From positions 1 to 64,000 of the forward strand of contig WHSV01000007.1 in the NCBI GenBank assembly GCA_009379915.1: 64,000 nt of DNA, read 5' to 3'. Every line of letters begins with the position of its first letter. The first letter of the stretch is position 1. The notes under the pieces are model-generated. The model saw nothing but the letters and a program-made list of their open reading frames with translations. It had not been told where the DNA came from and searched no databases. Below, in pieces: positions 54,385 through 63,620 of the stretch. The position numbers were made by a program, and so were the translations under genes. This DNA is from Actinomycetota bacterium. GTDB taxonomy: Bacteria > Actinomycetota > CADDZG01 > WHSQ01.

Positions 54385-55410
54385 ATGGCCAAGCAAGCCA
54401 CGGACGAGATCTCGACGGCTGATCGGGTAGACGCAGGGGGCCCCAGGACGGACGGTGTCGCTCGCCTTGCGACCGCGCTCTGGCGGCGGCGCGAGGCGAG
54501 CATCGCCTTGGTCGCAATTCTCCTGCTTCTCTACTTCCAGTCGTCCAACGACGCCTTTTTGTCGCAGGGCAACATCAGGGGCCTCGCCCAGTCCGGATAT
54601 GCCACCGCGATAATCGCGTGCGGGCTCGTGATGCTGTTGATCTGCGGTGAGATCGACCTCTCCGTGGGCTCCGTGATGGGCTTCGCGCCCATCATCGTCT
54701 ATCTTGCCGACCAGGAATTCGTCTTCCCCATCGCCGTCGTCGTCGCGCTGCTGGTGACGTCACTCGTGGGCCTTCTCAATGGCGTCATCACCGTGTACCT
54801 GAGGGTGCCTTCGTTCGTGACGACGCTGGGAACGCTGTTTCTGCTAACTGGTTTGAACGTCACGCTCACCGACGGTTTCCCCAAACCCGCACCTGAGGAA
54901 AGCGGCCTCACGCGGATACTCGGAGGCGGGGCCTTTTCGGGCATCGCCTGGGCTCTCATCATCGTCGTCTTGATGCACTTGTTGCTGACGCGCACGCGCT
55001 GGGGACTGCACACCTTTGCGGTGGGAGGCAACTTGGTCGGAGCATCCGAGGCGGGCGTGCGCGTCAACCGCGTAAAGATCGGCAACTTCATGTTGTGCAG
55101 CGCGCTCGGCGGCTTCGCCGGCATCATGGAGGCCATCCGGATCAACTCGGTAGATCCTCTGGCCGGTGGGCCGAACGTCATGTTCCTGGCGGTGTCGGCC
55201 GCGGTCATCGGCGGGACTGCGCTGGCGGGTGGCGCCGGAACGATCATCGGAGCGTTCTTCGGCACCGCGGTGCTGGCCATCCTGCGGAACGGATTCACGC
55301 TGCAGGGTGTGAGCGCGAACACGTTCAATATCATTCTGGGCATCTCGATCCTCGTCGCCATGACGCTGAACGTCTATGTCGGACGCCTGCGCCGTTCGGG
55401 AAAGACTTGA
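54385..55410 (+). CDS. sugar ABC transporter permease (RbsC/AraH family)
   Basis: A 341-aa permease with about nine to ten membrane helices after a charged ~40-residue N-terminus. GEIDLSVGSVMGFAPIIVYL is the family's conserved GGIDLSVG block, GGNLVGASEAGVRVNRVKIG the ATPase-contact loop, and SAAVIGGTALAGGAGTIIGA the late Gly-rich helix. One permease gene per system is normal here (homodimer). It lies between the binding protein and ATPase genes. Confidence 0.9.
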   Translation: MAKQATDEISTADRVDAGGPRTDGVARLATALWRRREASIALVAILLLLYFQSSNDAFLSQGNIRGLAQSGYATAIIACGLVMLLICGEIDLSVGSVMGFAPIIVYLADQEFVFPIAVVVALLVTSLVGLLNGVITVYLRVPSFVTTLGTLFLLTGLNVTLTDGFPKPAPEESGLTRILGGGAFSGIAWALIIVVLMHLLLTRTRWGLHTFAVGGNLVGASEAGVRVNRVKIGNFMLCSALGGFAGIMEAIRINSVDPLAGGPNVMFLAVSAAVIGGTALAGGAGTIIGAFFGTAVLAILRNGFTLQGVSANTFNIILGISILVAMTLNVYVGRLRRSGKT

Positions 55411-55411
55411 C

Positions 55412-56188
<777 letters not shown>

Positions 56189-56194
56189 GTCGTG

Positions 56195-57103
56195 TCAGCG
56201 CACGGGCATGCCCGGCATGTTCACATGAGAGCGGACCGAGGCTCCGAGCTCGGTCATGAAGTCCGGATAAGGACCGAGCTTCTTGTCCGCGTGCTGGGTG
56301 AGCTCCCACAGGTCCGTGGTGCCGCTGCGTAGAGCTTCGCGAACCGTTTCGTGCAGCTCGTAGGTGTAGGCAAGCCCCTTCTCGAGCCACTCGATCGCCT
56401 TGTCGCCCTCCATGACGTCGTAATGCGCGGTCAGCAGAACGCTGGGCTTGAGCGAGATGAGCCGCCGGATCGTGTTCTGGTACGCGGTCGCGTCGTAGTA
56501 GCGGGGCGGTATCAACAGCTCGCCCGCTCGTGAGTAGATTCCTCTCTCGAGAACCGCGTCGAGGATGATGGCCGCCCCGCTGCGCGGGTCCCATATGCCG
56601 AGGTGACCGAGGCTGTGACCGGGGAGATGCATGACCTCGACCCGCCACTCGGGGCCGAGCCCCATGGTTTCACCTCCGCGCAGCCCGAAGTCCACCGGAC
56701 AGTCGCCGCCCAGGTCCTCCAACATCGAAGCGCGCTCCTCGTCATCTGGCCGGGGAAAACCGAAGACGGCGTGCCATCCGTAGTTCTCGTTCACCATCGC
56801 GGTGTTGCTCTCGATCCACGGCCGGTCGAGTTCGTGACACCAGAGGCGGGCGCGCGGGTTCAGTTTCCTGAGCTGGCGGTCTCCTCCACAGTGATCGAGG
56901 TCGGCGTGGCTCACGATCACGTCGTCGACGGCCTCGATGGAGGAACCGACGCCCTCGAGATAGGGGGCTATGACGTCCTCGGGCGTCGGCCCGATGCCCG
57001 TGTCGACGAGGAGCCGGCGGTCCGGTCCGTCGAAGTAGTACTGGCACATGATGCGAGGACCGATGTCGGACTGGATGCGATAGATGCCCGGAACAACCTC
57101 CAT
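56195..57103 (-). CDS. MBL-fold metallo-hydrolase
   Basis: A 302-aa metallo-beta-lactamase-fold hydrolase. The metal motif is IVSHADLDHCGGD (H-x-D-x-D-H in place of HxHxDH), with the later His in LPGHSLGHLGIWD, Asp in AAIILDAVLERGIY and His in LLTAHYDVMEG. The Ala/Asp replacement in the first motif is seen in some lactonase-like members. In this locus the natural guess is opening of a sugar lactone before dehydration by IlvD, but the sequence does not prove it. It is divergent from IlvD with an operator between. Confidence 0.8.
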   Translation of the reverse strand: MEVVPGIYRIQSDIGPRIMCQYYFDGPDRRLLVDTGIGPTPEDVIAPYLEGVGSSIEAVDDVIVSHADLDHCGGDRQLRKLNPRARLWCHELDRPWIESNTAMVNENYGWHAVFGFPRPDDEERASMLEDLGGDCPVDFGLRGGETMGLGPEWRVEVMHLPGHSLGHLGIWDPRSGAAIILDAVLERGIYSRAGELLIPPRYYDATAYQNTIRRLISLKPSVLLTAHYDVMEGDKAIEWLEKGLAYTYELHETVREALRSGTTDLWELTQHADKKLGPYPDFMTELGASVRSHVNMPGMPVR

Positions 57104-57123
57104 GCAGTCCTCCCTTCCGGTCC

Positions 57124-57138
57124 ACTGTTCGGAGCAGT
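57124..57138. promoter_or_regulatory. GntR operator (site 3)
   Basis: ACTGTTCGGAGCAGT differs from the perfect palindrome at one position. It lies 20 nt upstream of the MBL hydrolase start (57103) and about 140 nt upstream of IlvD (57279). Confidence 0.72.
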
Positions 57139-57278
57139 ATCATAGCGCCGCGATGTGGCTCCTGAGGCTGTGCTCGAGATGACTTCGTGCTCCGCCGGGG
57201 GGGCAGGACTACCGGGGAGGTAGTCGACCACGCCTCCCTCGAACGGCAGCGCGCCGACGACGAGACGGAGGGAGCGAC

Positions 57279-59009
57279 ATGGTAGGTGAGGGTGGGAACG
57301 GCTACCGGAGCCGGGACTGGTTCGAAGGGACCGATCTCGACGCCTTCTTGCACCGCTCCTGGCTGAAGACCGAGGGATTCACCGACGAGGCCTACGAGGG
57401 CAGGCCCGTCATCGGCATCTGCAACAGCTGGAGTGAGGTGGTCAACTGCAACGCGCATCTGCGCGATCTGGCCGAGGCGGTCAAGCGGGGCGTCCTCCAG
57501 GCCGGAGGCTTCCCGCTCGAATTCCCCGTCATGTCGCTCGGCGAGTCGCTGATGAAGCCGACGACGATGCTCTACCGGAACCTCATGGCGATGGACGTCG
57601 AGGAGAACGTCCGCTCGTATCCGCTGGACGGAGTCGTGCTGCTCACCGGGTGCGACAAGACCACGCCGGCCAGCATCATGGGAGCGGCAAGCGCGAACGT
57701 GCCGGCCATCGTCGTAACCGGTGGTCCTATGCTCAACGGGAAGTGGCGGGACCTCAACCTCGGCTCCTGCACGGACTGCTGGCACTTTCACGAGGAGCTG
57801 CGCGCCGGGCGTATCGACCACACCGAGTGGAAGCAAATCGAGGCTTCGATCTCCCGCAGCGCGGGCCACTGCATGACGATGGGCACGGCGTCCACCATGG
57901 CTTGCGTGACGGAGGGTCTCGGCATGACGCTGCCGGGGGCCGCGGCCATTCCGGCGGTGGACTCTCGTCGCAAAGCCGCCTCGGAGATGGCGGGCCGCAA
58001 GATCGTCGAGCTCGTCAACAAGAACATCCGCCCGGCGGACATCATCACCCGCGAGGCGTTGGAGAACGCGACCAGGGTGCTCCACGCCATCAGCGGTTCG
58101 ACCAACGGGATCCTCCATCTGCTCGCGATTGCAGGCCGCGTCGGTGTCGAGCTCCCTATGACCCTTTTCGACGAGCTGTCGGAGACGACGCCGTGGCTCG
58201 TGAACCTCAAACCGTCCGGTGAGTACTTGATGGAGGACTTCTATTACGCCGGTGGATTGCCTGCGGTGATGGCCCAGATCTCCGATCTGCTGCACACCGA
58301 CGCGCTGACCGTTTCGGCGCACACGGTCGCCGAGAACCTCGAGGGCGCCGAGATCGTCAACCCCGACGTGATCGCGCCGCGCGCCAACCCGTTGTCCGCG
58401 GGCGGGAGCCTGGTCGTTCTGTATGGCAATCTCTGTCCCGACGGTGCCGTGCTCAAACGCTCGGCGTCCGATCCCAAGCTTCTTCAGCACGAGGGAACCG
58501 CGGTCGTTTTCGAGGACGTCTACGACATGAACGAACGCCTCGAAGACCCCGACCTCGATGTGACCGGGGACAGCGTGCTGGTGCTGAGAAACGGCGGGCC
58601 GGTCGGTGCTCCGGGCATGCCCGAATGGGGTCACCTCCCGATTCCAGCGAAGCTCCTCAAGGAGGGTGTCGAGGACATGGTGCGTATCAGTGACGCCCGC
58701 ATGAGTGGGACGTCGTACGGCGCGGTGGTGCTGCACGTCGCGCCGGAGTCGGCCGTCGGGGGCCCACTGGCGCTCGTCAAGACCGGGGATCGGATCCGTC
58801 TCGACGTCGCCAAGCGCCGCCTCGACATGCTGGTCGAGGACGCGGAGATAGAGGCCCGGCGCTCAGCCTGGACGCCACCGGAGAAGCTCGACAAGCGAGG
58901 TTACCGGCGCTTGTACGAGGACAACGTACTTCAGGCGAACGAGGGCTGCGACTTCGGTTTTCTCAAAGGTCGCTCACCCGTCATCGAGCGCTCGCGCACA
59001 TACGGATAG
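57279..59009 (+). CDS. sugar-acid dehydratase, IlvD/Edd family
   Basis: A 576-aa iron-sulphur dehydratase that removes water from aldonic acids to give 2-keto-3-deoxy acids. Cluster ligands are probably Cys57 (SEVVNCNAHL), Cys125 (LTGCDKTTPAS) and Cys198 (SAGHCMTMGTAS), with the carbamylated-Lys position following CDK. NEGCDFGFLKG at the C-terminus is a mark of the arabinonate/xylonate/gluconate-dehydratase branch rather than of dihydroxyacid dehydratase in valine synthesis. ATG preceded by AGGGAGCGAC. Central enzyme of the sugar-acid locus. Confidence 0.88.
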   Translation: MVGEGGNGYRSRDWFEGTDLDAFLHRSWLKTEGFTDEAYEGRPVIGICNSWSEVVNCNAHLRDLAEAVKRGVLQAGGFPLEFPVMSLGESLMKPTTMLYRNLMAMDVEENVRSYPLDGVVLLTGCDKTTPASIMGAASANVPAIVVTGGPMLNGKWRDLNLGSCTDCWHFHEELRAGRIDHTEWKQIEASISRSAGHCMTMGTASTMACVTEGLGMTLPGAAAIPAVDSRRKAASEMAGRKIVELVNKNIRPADIITREALENATRVLHAISGSTNGILHLLAIAGRVGVELPMTLFDELSETTPWLVNLKPSGEYLMEDFYYAGGLPAVMAQISDLLHTDALTVSAHTVAENLEGAEIVNPDVIAPRANPLSAGGSLVVLYGNLCPDGAVLKRSASDPKLLQHEGTAVVFEDVYDMNERLEDPDLDVTGDSVLVLRNGGPVGAPGMPEWGHLPIPAKLLKEGVEDMVRISDARMSGTSYGAVVLHVAPESAVGGPLALVKTGDRIRLDVAKRRLDMLVEDAEIEARRSAWTPPEKLDKRGYRRLYEDNVLQANEGCDFGFLKGRSPVIERSRTYG

Positions 59010-59040
59010 CTCCCCGATTCGGTTTTAGAGATTGGGGAGC
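59009..59040. terminator. bidirectional hairpin between IlvD and SDR genes
   Basis: Stem GCTCCCCGAT (59009-59018) / ATTGGGGAGC (59031-59040), ten pairs including one G-U, with a 12-nt loop. It lies directly after the IlvD stop (its last base is the first stem base) and before the convergent SDR stop at 59048. Confidence 0.72.
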
Positions 59041-59047
59041 CGCGTCC

Positions 59048-59806
59048 TCAGTGGAGGTACCAACCACCGTCCACGAGCAGGGTCTGACCGGTGACGAAGC
59101 TGCTCAGCTCGCTCGCGAAGAACAGGACTGCATTGCCGATGTCGGCGGGCTCCCCTTTTCGTTTGATCGCCTGGCTGTCCATGACGCTCTGATCCAGCTT
59201 CGGGATGTCACGCCCGGGGAGGAAATACGCCCTCGTCGGAAATGCTCCCGGCGCAATGGAGTTCACCCGGATGGACTCGGGACCGCATTCCCGTGCCAGC
59301 GCTCGGGTCAATCCGACGACCGCTCCCTTGGATGAAACATAGTGAAGGAACTCGTCGGCGCCGACAAAAAAGGTGATCGATGAGATGTTGATGATCGATC
59401 CACCGCCGCGCTCGAGCATCTGCGGGCGGATCGCCTTGGAGCACAGGAAATAGCCTTTGACGTTCACCGAGAAGACGAAGTCCCATTCCTTCTCACTGAT
59501 CTCGTGCCACGGACCGTTCGGATACACGCCCGCGTTGTTGACCAGGATGTCGGTACCTCCGAAGGCGGCCGTAGCCTCGGCCGCCATCGCCTCGACTTGG
59601 TCCAACTTCGAAATGTCCACTTCCACTGCGGTGGCTTCGCCGCCCCCGCCTCGGATCATGGCCGAGGTCTCGTCGAGACCCTCCGGATCCAGCCCCGCGG
59701 CGACCACGGAGACGCCGCTGCGTCCCAGCGCCAGCGCAGCAGCGCGCCCGAGCCCGGACGACGCCCCGGTGACGATGGCGGTCTTCCCCTCGAGGTTCAA
59801 GCTCAT
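59048..59806 (-). CDS. SDR-family sugar/3-oxoacyl dehydrogenase
   Basis: A 252-aa classical short-chain dehydrogenase. TAIVTGASSGLGRAAALALG (cofactor), ILVNNAGVYPNGPWHEISEK (NNAG), the catalytic Ser in INISSITFFVGADEF, Tyr and Lys in HYVSSKGAVVGL, and a C-terminal TGQTLLVDGG are all present. In pentose or deoxysugar loci such enzymes oxidise the aldose at C1. ATG 59806 has AAAGGAA 5 nt upstream. Divergent from the GntR gene with two operator copies between. Confidence 0.85.
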   Translation of the reverse strand: MSLNLEGKTAIVTGASSGLGRAAALALGRSGVSVVAAGLDPEGLDETSAMIRGGGGEATAVEVDISKLDQVEAMAAEATAAFGGTDILVNNAGVYPNGPWHEISEKEWDFVFSVNVKGYFLCSKAIRPQMLERGGGSIINISSITFFVGADEFLHYVSSKGAVVGLTRALARECGPESIRVNSIAPGAFPTRAYFLPGRDIPKLDQSVMDSQAIKRKGEPADIGNAVLFFASELSSFVTGQTLLVDGGWYLH

Positions 59807-59845
59807 CGATTTCCTTTCGAACGAAGACGTCCGGCCAAGGGGGAA

Positions 59846-59860
59846 ACTGTTCCGAACACC
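59846..59860. promoter_or_regulatory. GntR operator (site 4)
   Basis: ACTGTTCCGAACACC keeps the left arm exactly and 5 of 7 positions of the right arm. It lies 40 nt upstream of the SDR start codon. Confidence 0.6.
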
Positions 59861-59915
59861 GACACGCCTACCATCGATATGGGGGAATCGCATGCTAAGC
59901 TCCAGGAACACGATG

Positions 59916-59926
59916 TGTTCGGAACA
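59916..59926. promoter_or_regulatory. GntR operator (site 5), core palindrome at the repressor promoter
   Basis: TGTTCGGAACA is the perfect 11-bp core of the other sites. It ends 9 nt before the GntR ATG, where bound repressor would block its own expression. Confidence 0.68.
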
Positions 59927-59935
59927 TTGGATCAT

Positions 59936-60685
59936 ATGCCGCGCTCCCTAGAGCCCCTCAAGAGGGCCAACCTCCCATCCAGCATCGCGGACCGCATTAG
60001 GCGCCAGATCGGCAGCGGTCAACTCAAGCCGGGCGAACAACTCCCCGGCCACCGTGAGCTGGCCACGATGTTTTCGGTCAGCGTGGGGTCGGTGCGAGAG
60101 GCAATCAGCATGCTCGTGAGCGAGGGGCTCATCGCTACGAGAGCTGGTCATGGCACTTTCGTAGCCGAGAGCTCCGAACACATACCGACGATTTGGTCGG
60201 GAAGCCCACTGGACCGCGGCAAGGTGGAGGAGCTCATCGACGCCCGCGAAGTACTCGAGGGTGCGATTGCAGCCATGGCGGCGGAGCGCGCCACCTCCGA
60301 GCAGATCGAGAAGCTCAGATCGATCATCGAACGCATGCAGGAGGCCCACAGCGACGCTGCGACCTTCCTGGCCGCCGACGTCGAGCTGCACCTTCTGCTG
60401 GCAGAAGCCGCCAACAACCGATACTTGCTCAAGGCAATGGGCGGGATTCGATCGATGTTGCGACGGGACCTCGAGCTCGGAGCCGAGTTGAGCATCCGCC
60501 GGGTCGGCGACCTGCAATTCGCGGTGGACGAGCACCGCCGGGTCGTGGAATCGATCGCGGCACGTGATCCCGAGGGCGCCCGCGCGGCCATGATCAATGT
60601 GATCGGCCACAACCGCGAGTTCGTGCTCGGCATGTACGCCCATGTCTCCACGAGCGCCACCCAGGGCAGCATCTCTGCTGAATGA
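59936..60685 (+). CDS. GntR/FadR-family transcriptional repressor
   Basis: A 249-aa regulator. The N-terminal winged helix reads PSSIADRIRRQIGSGQLKPG then EQLPGHRELATMFSVSVGSV and REAISMLVSEGLIATRAGHG. The C-terminal ~150 residues are an FCD ligand-binding domain with ELIDAREVLEGAIAAMAAER and ADVELHLLLAEAANNRYLLK. Such proteins sense sugar acids and release DNA on binding. ATG 59936 follows the core operator by 9 nt. It overlaps the kinase gene by 4 nt. It is the obvious owner of the five operator copies. Confidence 0.88.
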   Translation: MPRSLEPLKRANLPSSIADRIRRQIGSGQLKPGEQLPGHRELATMFSVSVGSVREAISMLVSEGLIATRAGHGTFVAESSEHIPTIWSGSPLDRGKVEELIDAREVLEGAIAAMAAERATSEQIEKLRSIIERMQEAHSDAATFLAADVELHLLLAEAANNRYLLKAMGGIRSMLRRDLELGAELSIRRVGDLQFAVDEHRRVVESIAARDPEGARAAMINVIGHNREFVLGMYAHVSTSATQGSISAE

Positions 60686-61674
60686 CCACTGCTGCGAAAC
60701 CTCGGGTTCTGACCGTGGGGGAGACCATGGCCCTGCTCGACCCCACAACCCAAGGCCCGATCGCATCTGGAATGGAGTTCTCCCTACGGCTTGCGGGGGC
60801 CGAGTCGAACTTCGCGATTGCGCTCAGGCGACTGGGCGTCTCGGTCACCTGGGTGTCGCGCCTGGGTGCTGATGCTCTCGGCGATGTCCTCTTTCATGGG
60901 CTCGAAAACGAGGGACTCGACCTCTCCTGTGTGCGGCGTGATGACGCTCCGACCGGTCTGTTCTTCAAATGGCGATCGGGGGGAAAGAGCAGCGTGCTCT
61001 ACTACCGCAAGGGGTCGGCGGCGTCGCACCTGGAACCCACCGACGTGCCCGACGAGGCGCTCGAAGGCGCGGCTCTCGTCCACCTCACTGGGATCACCTT
61101 GGCGCTCAGCGAATCCGCTCGGAGTACCGTCGTCGAGGTGGCACGCCGGGCACGAACGCGGGGCATCCCGGTGGTCTTCGACCCGAACTACCGCCCTGCG
61201 TTGTGGTCGGGCCCGGACGAAGCGGCGAAGGCGCACGAGGAGGTGCTCGGCTTCGTGGACTGGTACCTGTGCGGATTGGAGGAGGGCAACCTGCTGTGGG
61301 GAACTTCGGACGAATCGGCGCTCTTCGACGCGTTGAGCCGCAAAGGGCTCCGCGCGGTGGTGCGCGTCGGTCGAGAGGGTGCGCTCGTCCACGACGGGGC
61401 CACGGTGACCACGGTGGCACCGGACCACCTAGAGCAGGTGCAAGACGAGGTGGGAGCCGGCGACGCGTTCGCCGCAGGCTTCGCTTACGGGCTCCTCAAC
61501 GAGTGGGAACCCACCGACTGTGCGCGCGCCGGAAACACCATTGCGGCGAGAGCGCTGCGCGGTACAGGCGATTGGGAGACGCTGCCGTACCTTGCGGAGA
61601 TCGAGGACGACCTCACCCCGCGACGCAACCTCGGCCGAACCGAAGAGCACAGCGACGGGACGCGCAATGGATGA
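60682..61674 (+). CDS. PfkB-family 2-keto-3-deoxygluconate-type kinase
   Basis: A 330-aa ribokinase-fold sugar kinase. VLTVGETMALLDPTTQGP and RLAGAESNFAIALRRLGVSV form the N-terminal part; the PfkB second motif and catalytic Asp are in DEVGAGDAFAAGFAYGLLNE (GAGD). The pattern fits KDG kinases, which phosphorylate 2-keto-3-deoxy acids for a KDPG-type split. No KDPG aldolase is in this window. It is co-translated with the GntR gene. Confidence 0.85.
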   Translation: MTTAAKPRVLTVGETMALLDPTTQGPIASGMEFSLRLAGAESNFAIALRRLGVSVTWVSRLGADALGDVLFHGLENEGLDLSCVRRDDAPTGLFFKWRSGGKSSVLYYRKGSAASHLEPTDVPDEALEGAALVHLTGITLALSESARSTVVEVARRARTRGIPVVFDPNYRPALWSGPDEAAKAHEEVLGFVDWYLCGLEEGNLLWGTSDESALFDALSRKGLRAVVRVGREGALVHDGATVTTVAPDHLEQVQDEVGAGDAFAAGFAYGLLNEWEPTDCARAGNTIAARALRGTGDWETLPYLAEIEDDLTPRRNLGRTEEHSDGTRNG

Positions 61675-61695
61675 GCAGCAGGGGGTCATGAGCAC

Positions 61696-62709
61696 ATGAG
61701 GAAGATGAGACTCGGTTCCAACGGCCCGGTGATCACCACCGTCGGCTTCGGCGCGTGGGCAATCGGAGGGCCGTGGAAATTCGGCTGGGGTCCCGTCGAC
61801 GACGACGAATCGGTCGATGCGATCCGTCACGCGGTCGATTTGGGCATCAACTGGATCGACACTGCGGCGGTCTACGGACTCGGCCATTCCGAGGAAGTGG
61901 TGGGGCGCGCGATCGAGCCGTTCGATGTTGGAGATGAAGTACTCGTTTTCACGAAATGCGGACGCAGCTGGTACGGATCCGAGAAGGGTGAGGAGATCGT
62001 CAACGACCTGCGTCCGGAGTCCATCAGGTTCGAATGCGAGCAGAGCCTGAAGCGGCTGGGACTCGAGCGCATCGACCTCTACCAGTTCCACTGGCCGGAC
62101 TTTGCGACCGGCACCGAGGTCGAGGACTCCTGGACGACCATGCAGGAGCTCGTCGATGAAGGCAAGGCGCGCTGGCTCGGCGTCTCTAACTTCAGCACCG
62201 GATTGCTCGAGCGCTGTGAGTCGTTGCGACACGTCGACTCCTTGCAGCCCCCGCTCAGCATGCTTAACCGAGCCGCGCGCAACGACGTCATTCCCTGGTG
62301 CCATGAAAACGGCACGGGAGTGATCGTGTATTCGTCGATGCAATCCGGGCTTCTTACCGGCGCCTTTGATCGCGAGCGCGTCGAATCACTGGCGAAGGAC
62401 GACTGGCGACGGGCCACCGCACCGTTCCAGGAACCCAAATTCTCTCAGAACCTCGCTCTGGTCGATCGACTGCGGGGGATCGCGGATGCCATCGGATGCA
62501 ACCTCGCGGAGCTTGCGATTGCCTGGACCTACACGGTTGATGGAGTCACGGCCGCGATCGTCGGCGCAAGACGACCGGAACAAATCGATGGATGGATCGG
62601 AGCATCGGACCTCGAGCTATCGAGCGAAGTGATCGAGGAGATCGAACGGATCATCCAAGAGACCGGGGCCGGAACGGACGAACCGCCGACTCAGGTGGCT
62701 CGCCGCTAA
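61696..62709 (+). CDS. aldo/keto reductase
   Basis: A 337-aa NADP-type reductase with a TIM barrel. The tetrad is visible: Asp in NWIDTAAVYGLGHSEE, Tyr in the same segment, Lys in VLVFTKCGRSWYG, and His in YQFHWPDFATG. ITTVGFGAWAIGG is the family start, and AWTYTVDGVTAAIVGARRPE the cofactor part. Such AKRs in sugar loci oxidise or reduce aldoses (L-fucose/galactose dehydrogenase-like). ATG with a GGGGG stretch upstream, 21 nt after the kinase stop. Confidence 0.87.
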   Translation: MRKMRLGSNGPVITTVGFGAWAIGGPWKFGWGPVDDDESVDAIRHAVDLGINWIDTAAVYGLGHSEEVVGRAIEPFDVGDEVLVFTKCGRSWYGSEKGEEIVNDLRPESIRFECEQSLKRLGLERIDLYQFHWPDFATGTEVEDSWTTMQELVDEGKARWLGVSNFSTGLLERCESLRHVDSLQPPLSMLNRAARNDVIPWCHENGTGVIVYSSMQSGLLTGAFDRERVESLAKDDWRRATAPFQEPKFSQNLALVDRLRGIADAIGCNLAELAIAWTYTVDGVTAAIVGARRPEQIDGWIGASDLELSSEVIEEIERIIQETGAGTDEPPTQVARR

Positions 62710-62768
62710 CCCCACAACCGAAAGCGAAGCCGGCTTACCCGGCGACGCAAAGAGCGAGGTCGCGGCCA

Positions 62769-63620
62769 TCAACCGAGCGGGGCGCGCAACCGAGCCGAAT
62801 AGGCGATGCCCCTGGCACTCAAGCGGCGCGCGACGGCTCGCTTGAGCCCCGACAGAGCCGGCCCTCTCGAGACCTCGGCTCGCACGCGCGCGATCTCCTC
62901 CTGAAGCGATTTGGCTTCCACCTGATCGTCCTCGATGAAAGCCCTCTTCAGCGAGGCCAGGAGATCGGGCCGGAGATTGGCGAGGGCGGAGACCGAACCC
63001 GAGGCTCCGGCCTGCAGTGCATCCAGAACCATGGCGTCCGAGCCCATGAACACCGCGAAATCGACCGGGTCGACGATATCCCGGGCGATCTCCAGGTACT
63101 CGAGATGACGTTCGAAGGACTTGGTCGAGTCTTTGACGCCGGCAAGCCCTTCGCCGGCCAGGGTCCGAACGACGCCGGGGCTCAGATCGTTTCCGGTCCT
63201 GCTCGGGATTGTGTAGGCGTAAACCGGCATGCGGGTCGAGGCCATGAGAGTCGTGTAGTGGGCGATCACCTGACGATCTTCGACGGCGTAGTAGTACGGC
63301 AAGCATGCGACGAGCGCGGTTGCACCCGCGTCCGTTGCCTGGCGGCCGAGTCGCACCGTCTCACCGGTGGCCGCGCGCCCGACGTGCGCCAGCACCGGCA
63401 CCCGCGCTGCCGCCGTTTCCACGACGGTTCCGATCACGGCCGTGACTTCGTCTTCGCCGAGGAGTGGGCCTTCGCCGCTCGTCCCGCACGGCATGAGGCC
63501 GTCGATACCCTCGGAAATGAGGTCGTCCACGTGGGCCCGAAGGGCCTCGTGTTCGACTTCTCCACGGTCGTCGAATGGGGTGAGAAGAGCCGTCACGATC
63601 GAGATCCGTTCCGAAGGCAT
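62769..63620 (-). CDS. DHDPS/NAL-family aldolase (KDG/KDP-type candidate)
   Basis: A 283-aa Schiff-base TIM-barrel lyase. GLMPCGTSGEGPLLGEDEV has the pyruvate-carboxylate-binding GTSGE, Tyr136 is in YAYTIPSRTG, and Schiff-base Lys163 is in GVKDSTKSFE. In this context it should split or form 2-keto-3-deoxy acids to pyruvate plus an aldehyde, an alternative to the FAH-type dehydratase. It converges on the aldo/keto-reductase gene with 59 nt between. Confidence 0.84.
   Translation of the reverse strand: MPSERISIVTALLTPFDDRGEVEHEALRAHVDDLISEGIDGLMPCGTSGEGPLLGEDEVTAVIGTVVETAAARVPVLAHVGRAATGETVRLGRQATDAGATALVACLPYYYAVEDRQVIAHYTTLMASTRMPVYAYTIPSRTGNDLSPGVVRTLAGEGLAGVKDSTKSFERHLEYLEIARDIVDPVDFAVFMGSDAMVLDALQAGASGSVSALANLRPDLLASLKRAFIEDDQVEAKSLQEEIARVRAEVSRGPALSGLKRAVARRLSARGIAYSARLRAPLG

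Noticed and set aside
56742-58736. 664-codon minus-strand open frame opposite the IlvD gene
   Set aside because: His/Arg/Val-rich shadow of the real dehydratase; no domain, and IlvD on the plus strand has full family motifs.
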